Source of the DNA: Erodium maritimum
Lineage: Eukaryota; Streptophyta; Magnoliopsida; Geraniales; Geraniaceae
DNA length: 64,000 nt
Reading direction: 5' to 3'
NCBI GenBank assembly: GCA_963921825.1
Contig: OY997590.1
Location: 57,340,012 to 57,404,011 of the forward strand
Shown: one piece after another, positions 59,747-64,000 of the stretch
Numbering within the stretch: position 1 is the stretch's first letter
Layout: the number at the start of each line of letters is the position of its first letter
Position numbers and translations under genes: made by a program
The notes under the pieces: generated by a model
Told to the model about the DNA's origin: nothing
What the model saw: the letters and a program-made list of their open reading frames with translations, nothing else
Databases searched by the model: none

Positions 59747-59751
59747 CTATG
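58914..59751 (+). pseudogene. Transposon-associated coiled-coil/polyQ gene remnant
   Basis: Exon 1 is 58914-59079 (MYGSESQRSHSSDD...), ending at a GT. A T-rich intron is followed by an AG at 59252. Exon 2 (about 59254-59751) encodes TGEDYTPLDGDSQQ, an acidic/basic stretch, a predicted coiled coil (AKAKAAREKAETTR) and a C-terminal run of about 14 Gln from CAA codons before TGA-rich DNA. A TATA-like CATATAAACCC is at 58784-58794. The exon junction does not keep frame and there is a stop in exon 2 near 59562, so the gene is broken. The coiled-coil end is reminiscent of NAM-associated C-terminal proteins linked to PIF/Harbinger transposons, but I could not confirm that. Confidence 0.45.
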
Positions 59752-60069
59752 ATGTGTATGTTGGATTGTATGCTTCAACTTGTATTTTGTTGGGTTTTTA
59801 TTAAATGAGGATGAATAAAAGTTGAAGTTCATTTTTATGTGTGTTGAAATTATTTATAATTTATTTAATTTATCAAAAAAAATTCAATTTTATATAACGT
59901 TTAATGTTTTAATAAAGCATTTAATTAAATCAGCAAAATATCAATTCAGCATATTGTCAGCATCCACTCACAATCCGGGCCCCTATCTGGTTTGTACCAC
60001 TATAGAGCACATTTTATTTCAGTGTATGCAAACCACTATTTTGCACAGTCAGTATACAATTTGATCATC
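59752..60069. other. Intergenic, nothing recognised
   Basis: AT-rich downstream sequence of the polyQ gene remnant. Confidence 0.3.
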
Positions 60070-60666
60070 TTGTTTGATGCATTGTACATGCTCTTATTCT
60101 CAAACCATATCCCTCATATTATCAACTCGCATCACCATATTCTCAACCTACATCACCTTATTCTCAAACTTACATCCCTCTTATTCTCAAACTCACATAC
60201 CTCTTATTCTCAAACCATGTACCTCCTATTCTCAACTCGCATATCCATAATCTCAACCCACAACTCCTATATTCTCAAGTCTACATCCACCTGTTCTCAA
60301 ACCCACTTCCCTACTATTCTCAAACCATATCTCTCATATTCTTAACTCACAACACAATATTCCCAATTCACAACACCTATATTTACAAACCGCAACCCAA
60401 CTTTTCACACACATATCAACACATCCACACCCGTATCCAAAAACACATCAAAACATATTCAATACACTACTTATTAGAAAGCCCTTGAAAACAGAAGAAT
60501 ATTGGCGCAAGAAAAAAAATAAATCGAAGTTGAAACGAAGCGTGAATCATTAAATTAGTAAAATTGATTTAAAAAATAGGCATTTTCTAAGTGCGACACT
60601 TGGCGTGTTGTGGTTGAGTCTACAGGTTCAATATTCTCAAACTCACATCCCTTTTATTCTCATACT
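60070..60666. repeat. CTCATATTCTCAAACC minisatellite and single inverted-repeat arm
   Basis: About fifteen degenerate 20-mer units (60090-60360) match those at 58015-58240. A right-arm sequence follows (60470-60570, GAAAGCCCTTGAAAACAG...GAAGTTGAAACGAAGCG). No left arm is present. The tract 60585-60660 repeats 58425-58500 (GTGCGACACTTGGCG). The polyQ gene remnant is thus bracketed by direct copies. Confidence 0.6.
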
Positions 60667-60671
60667 CACAT

Positions 60672-61384
60672 TGTAAGAACCGCCTCCGCTCGATCCCGGT
60701 CGAACCGGTGGTTTTTGGCGAAAGTTGACTTTCCGCCGGAAAAGTCAACCGATGACTCCGAGAGTAATTCAGGACTTTTCCAGGACCCAAAAAGCTTATC
60801 CGTCGTTACGGTTAGCTTAGTTAGGTCGTTTCGTTTCAAACGGCTAACTTTGTGAAAAAGTCAACACGGGGTCAATTTCGGTTAAATCAAAGGTCTTAAA
60901 GAATTAATTTAAACAAGCTGAGATATTTTGGGATAGAAGTGGTCTCCACATGGACATGTGTCCATGTTGGCTTGGAAGGGAAGAAATGGGTCTAAAAAGA
61001 CTCATTTGACCCTCATTGGTTGGCCTTGAGAAGATAAGAGCAATGGGTACTTTGGGGACTTCACCTTTAGGTTAAAGGGACTTTTTGGTGAGCATTTCAG
61101 CTCACCTTTGTTGTGTTGGCCGAATTTACCGAGGTACGGGTTTCGATGCATGAATCCCGAGGTTTCCGATTCAGCGTTCCCGCTTATAATCCCGTTCTAA
61201 GTCCGATCAACAGTCCGGTTTAAACGTTCAGGGTTCCAAAACCGTTCAACAGTCCCAAAGTCCTTTTTAATTTACAACTGATTAGGTTTTATTTTTAAAA
61301 TTGATTTTCTTTTTAAAACTCTTTTTAAATCCTTTACTACTACTACTATTATTATTATTATTATTATTATTATCATTATTATTA

Positions 61385-61434
<50 letters not shown>

Positions 61435-62276
61435 TCTTTAATTTATTTTTCGTTTCAGTTTCGTTCGACAGATCCAGAAAGTTCCGCGGGAAAAGAAAAC
61501 AGAGAAGAGGGTTTCGGGTCAGATTCCGACCACCGGCGGAGACGCCGACGGCCAAAGCCTCACGGGTTTGTGTTCTCACCGTAGGGAAAAAAGCAGTCGG
61601 CTTGCGGTGGTTGAGGTCTTGGGGTCTTCTCGCCTCAGATCTGAACGGCGCGGTTCCGTCTTAGATCCGGAAGCGTGACGACGCTGGTGGGAAGCTCGGC
61701 GACGCGACAGTGAGCCCGGGATACGCTCTGAAGGAAGGAGAAGTGAGCTTGGGCGCGACGCGTGAAGGGAGAGGGGAGGTCGGAGATGAGGGAGAGAGGG
61801 TCGGAGATGGAGACGGTCGTGACCGTGAGGAGAGGGAGATGGAGGTTCGGAAGAGAGAGGGTTGCGCGAGATTGAAGAGAACCCTAAATTTGGGGTCTTT
61901 ATAGTGCGGGCCTTGAAACGTAAACGGGCTTCGACGAACCATTGTGCTTCACGCCCCAAAGCGAGGAGGACGTCTGATTCGGGGCGGGCCTGGCCTGGTC
62001 GGGTCTGATGGTCGGTTCGGGTCTAGCCTGGTTCAGCTCTCTTTTTTTCTTCTTTTTTTGCAAAAGTTACCAAACTTCGATCCGCTTTCCAACCACGACG
62101 TCAACAAGCGACCAACTTTAAAACTTACACTTCTAACCAGAGCGGTCTTTACAGTTGACTCGTGATGTTACCTTGGATCTTTTAAACTATTATTGGAGAC
62201 TCTTTTTGGTTTTAAAGTTGCTTTTATATTTATTATTTTAGTTCGAGTCCGTCAAAACCGGATTTGGGGCATGACA
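60672..62276 (+). repeat. 5' LTR of a gypsy element, mosaic of families A and B
   Basis: The LTR is 1605 bp, from TGTAAGAACCGCC to GGGGCATGACA. 60672 to about 61127 matches the start of LTR A. About 61128-62153 matches the outer (right) part of LTR B in minus orientation, ending GCGGTCTTTACA. 62154-62276 matches the end of LTR A. The middle of A and the inner part of B are missing. It is inserted in the CTCATATTCTCA minisatellite; the preceding five bases are CACAT, but the matching duplication lies outside the window. Confidence 0.8.
61335..61432. repeat. (ATT)n microsatellite in the LTR
   Basis: About 98 bases of ACT then ATT triplets with two ATC interruptions. Confidence 0.9.
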
Positions 62277-62279
62277 ATT

Positions 62280-62291
62280 TGGTATCAGAGC
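62280..62291 (+). other. Gypsy primer-binding site
   Basis: TGGTATCAGAGC lies three bases after the LTR end and is of initiator tRNA-Met type. Confidence 0.88.
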
Positions 62292-63132
62292 CTGGTTTTT
62301 CAAAAACTTCGGACCGTGCGTCAATTAGGTGGGTAGAGTTAAGTCGTTAGGTTTCAGTATGTCGGTTACGCAAGTCGGAAATGTCCTACGCGTAGAAACG
62401 AGACAAAGAGAGCCTCAGGTTAGTGAAATGTCCGGTCTAGGCACCGTGTACTTATGTGAACCAATTATGGTTGGAGTCCGGGATTGTGTTATTTGTTTAT
62501 TGAGCATTGACTTGGCCGGGTGGTGATAGTGTGATTACCAAAACTCGAGGTGTATAGCTGCGTTGACTTTCTGTGTACTTTGATTGGATTGGTTGCGTTG
62601 TACATGTTGTAAATTGAATGTCCCGCATAAGCGGATGGTTAGTGTAATTTACGAACGGGTCATGCCCAAATTTCTGTAAAACTGAAGTGTTTGTACCATC
62701 ACGATTCGACTATGGGGGCCACTGTAGTCGAACGTGACGGAGGGATGTCAAGTGGTTACAACGTAATTCGGGGGCGCCTGAACCGGGTTGTAACGACACG
62801 ATGTCAACATGAATATTATGTTATAAAGAGGAAGTGTTAAAGAACTTGAAACTAAGTTGATGTTTGCCCATTGTGTAGTTGTTGTGTGATATGGTTTGTG
62901 AATTGTGTGACTCGTGTGTGAAATTGTTGAAATGTATGTTTGACTTATGTGACACACTAGTGTGCGGACTTCTCTGATTGTGTGAAATTGTTTGACTAAA
63001 CTATACTTAGTATATTATTAGTTCGAGTGCGACTTTTGTGAAACGTGTGTGAACGCTAGTTATTTAAGCGTGTCGCTTTATGCGGATTTAAGAAACTGAA
63101 CATGTGCATAATCCGTGCAGCGGATATAAGAC
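62292..63132 (+). other. Gypsy leader
   Basis: The region around 62690-62815 matches, in reverse complement, the leader of the 8.9-16.7 kb gypsy element. No coding sequence is supported. Confidence 0.65.
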
Positions 63133-64000
63133 ATGACGCCTACCTACGTACCACGAGGCACCAGGAGCCGGCCAGCTGGGGACCGAGGGTAGCCACCTGC
63201 CATTGAGTCGGCAGAGGCAATGAGTGCCCAGAGTGCACCCACTGAGGGGCACGAGAGAGTTGAGACTGGACCATCGGGACTCCCGCCTAGAATTCCGCCT
63301 GTCACCGAGCTTACCCAGACGGTAGCTCTGGAGGAGCTGACTCGCACATTGTAGGGCTTGGCAGCGGCCTTCGCTTGGAGAGAGGCTACGTTCCCGACAC
63401 CGGAGACTGTGCATGCTGTCACTGCAGCCGTCACCGAGAGACCTAGTTAGTTCAACAGCTACACAGCTCAGGCGATGCGAGACTTCCGCATGCTGGGCAC
63501 ACCTGTCTTTTCCGGGGAGCCAAATCCCGAGACAGCCGAGAGATGGCTGTAGCGGATTACCCGCAACTTGGATACGTCAGGGATACTAGATGGTGGCATG
63601 AGAGTATCTTTTGCGGCATTCCAGTTGGAGTGAGATGCCTACCATTAGTGGCAGCGCGAGCAGGCGCGAGTGGGGGATGACTTTCCGCTGTTTGGACAAC
63701 GATTCCAAGAGCACTAATTCCCGCAGTCAGTACTGGATGACAGGCACCAGCAGTTCCTGGAACTGCGCTAGGAGGATATGACAGTGTCCGAGTACGAGGC
63801 GAGGTTCACCTCTTTGTCCCGATTCGCCTCGGAGAGGGTACAGACAGAGGTTCACCGCTGCAGACGGTTTGAGGGAGGGCTTCGCCCTGCGATTGCAGAT
63901 TGGGTCGCCGTTCTGAGGACACAGGTATACACGGACCTGGTGGATCATGCACTAGCAGTGGAGCGGCGCTTCCGTGAGACAGCCAGAGTTCGGGAGAGCA
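63133..64000 (+). pseudogene. Gypsy gag (Retrotrans_gag domain) with eight in-frame stops
   Basis: One frame runs from ATG 63133 to the window edge with no indel but eight stops. Motifs include GTPVFSGEPNPETAERWL, FPQSVLDD, QQFLELR, MTVSEYEARFTSLSRFA and EGGLRPAI, the standard order of the plant gypsy capsid domain. Six stops are TAG, one TGA and one TAA. The protein would assemble virus-like particles in an intact element; this copy cannot be translated. The rest of pol lies beyond the window. Confidence 0.88.

Overview
This is nuclear DNA from a flowering plant, most likely a eudicot. Genes are intron-rich with GT/AG junctions, the intergenic DNA is mostly nested LTR retrotransposons, LINEs and MITEs, and the three host genes are clearly plant families. 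I cannot name a genus from the sequence.

Host genes. (1) An 11-exon + strand gene at 18375-22074 encodes a 429-residue ankyrin-repeat Raf-like kinase closely resembling Arabidopsis VIK. (2) A 4-exon - strand gene at 22569-24014 encodes a 212-residue p24 delta cargo receptor, tail-to-tail with VIK. (3) An 8-exon + strand gene at 49939-53260 encodes a 498-residue type II membrane glycosyltransferase of the O-fucosyltransferase/GT106 family. From memory the same three families are adjacent in Arabidopsis (AT1G14000, AT1G14010, AT1G14020). If so, this is a conserved gene trio whose second gap has grown to about 26 kb by transposon insertion.

Layout. 1-5.1 kb: copia 3' fragment, decayed LINE (-), Mutator-type MITE. 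5.8-17.7 kb: a 2.4 kb LINE that carries ORF1 but no ORF2, has a 16-bp target duplication, and was later hit by a copia solo LTR (duplication GGAAC) and a Ty3/gypsy element (duplication GATGG). 18.4-24.0 kb: VIK and p24. 24.1-25.5 kb: an inverted-repeat element in the p24 5' flank. 25.8-37.5 kb: LINE and retroposon remnants plus a gypsy solo LTR (duplication TCATC) that itself contains an antisense solo LTR (duplication GCAAG), then an RRM-bearing LINE ORF1. 38.3-47.8 kb: LTR fragments and a full-length but dead copia element. 48.2-49.1 kb: another ORF1-only LINE remnant. 49.9-53.3 kb: glycosyltransferase gene. 53.9-60.7 kb: small elements with target duplications, inverted-repeat elements with internal minisatellites, and a transposon-associated polyQ gene remnant. 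60.7-64.0 kb: 5' end of a gypsy element with a mosaic LTR and a gag frame full of stops; it continues past the window.

The observations I rate highest are the ORF2-less LINE family, the gypsy LTR whose internal deletion carries a filler copied from the flanking DNA of this same locus, the conserved trio, and the transposon sitting just upstream of the p24 start codon. Positions of the exons and target duplications were read base by base. Family assignments rest on recognised motifs, not on database searches.
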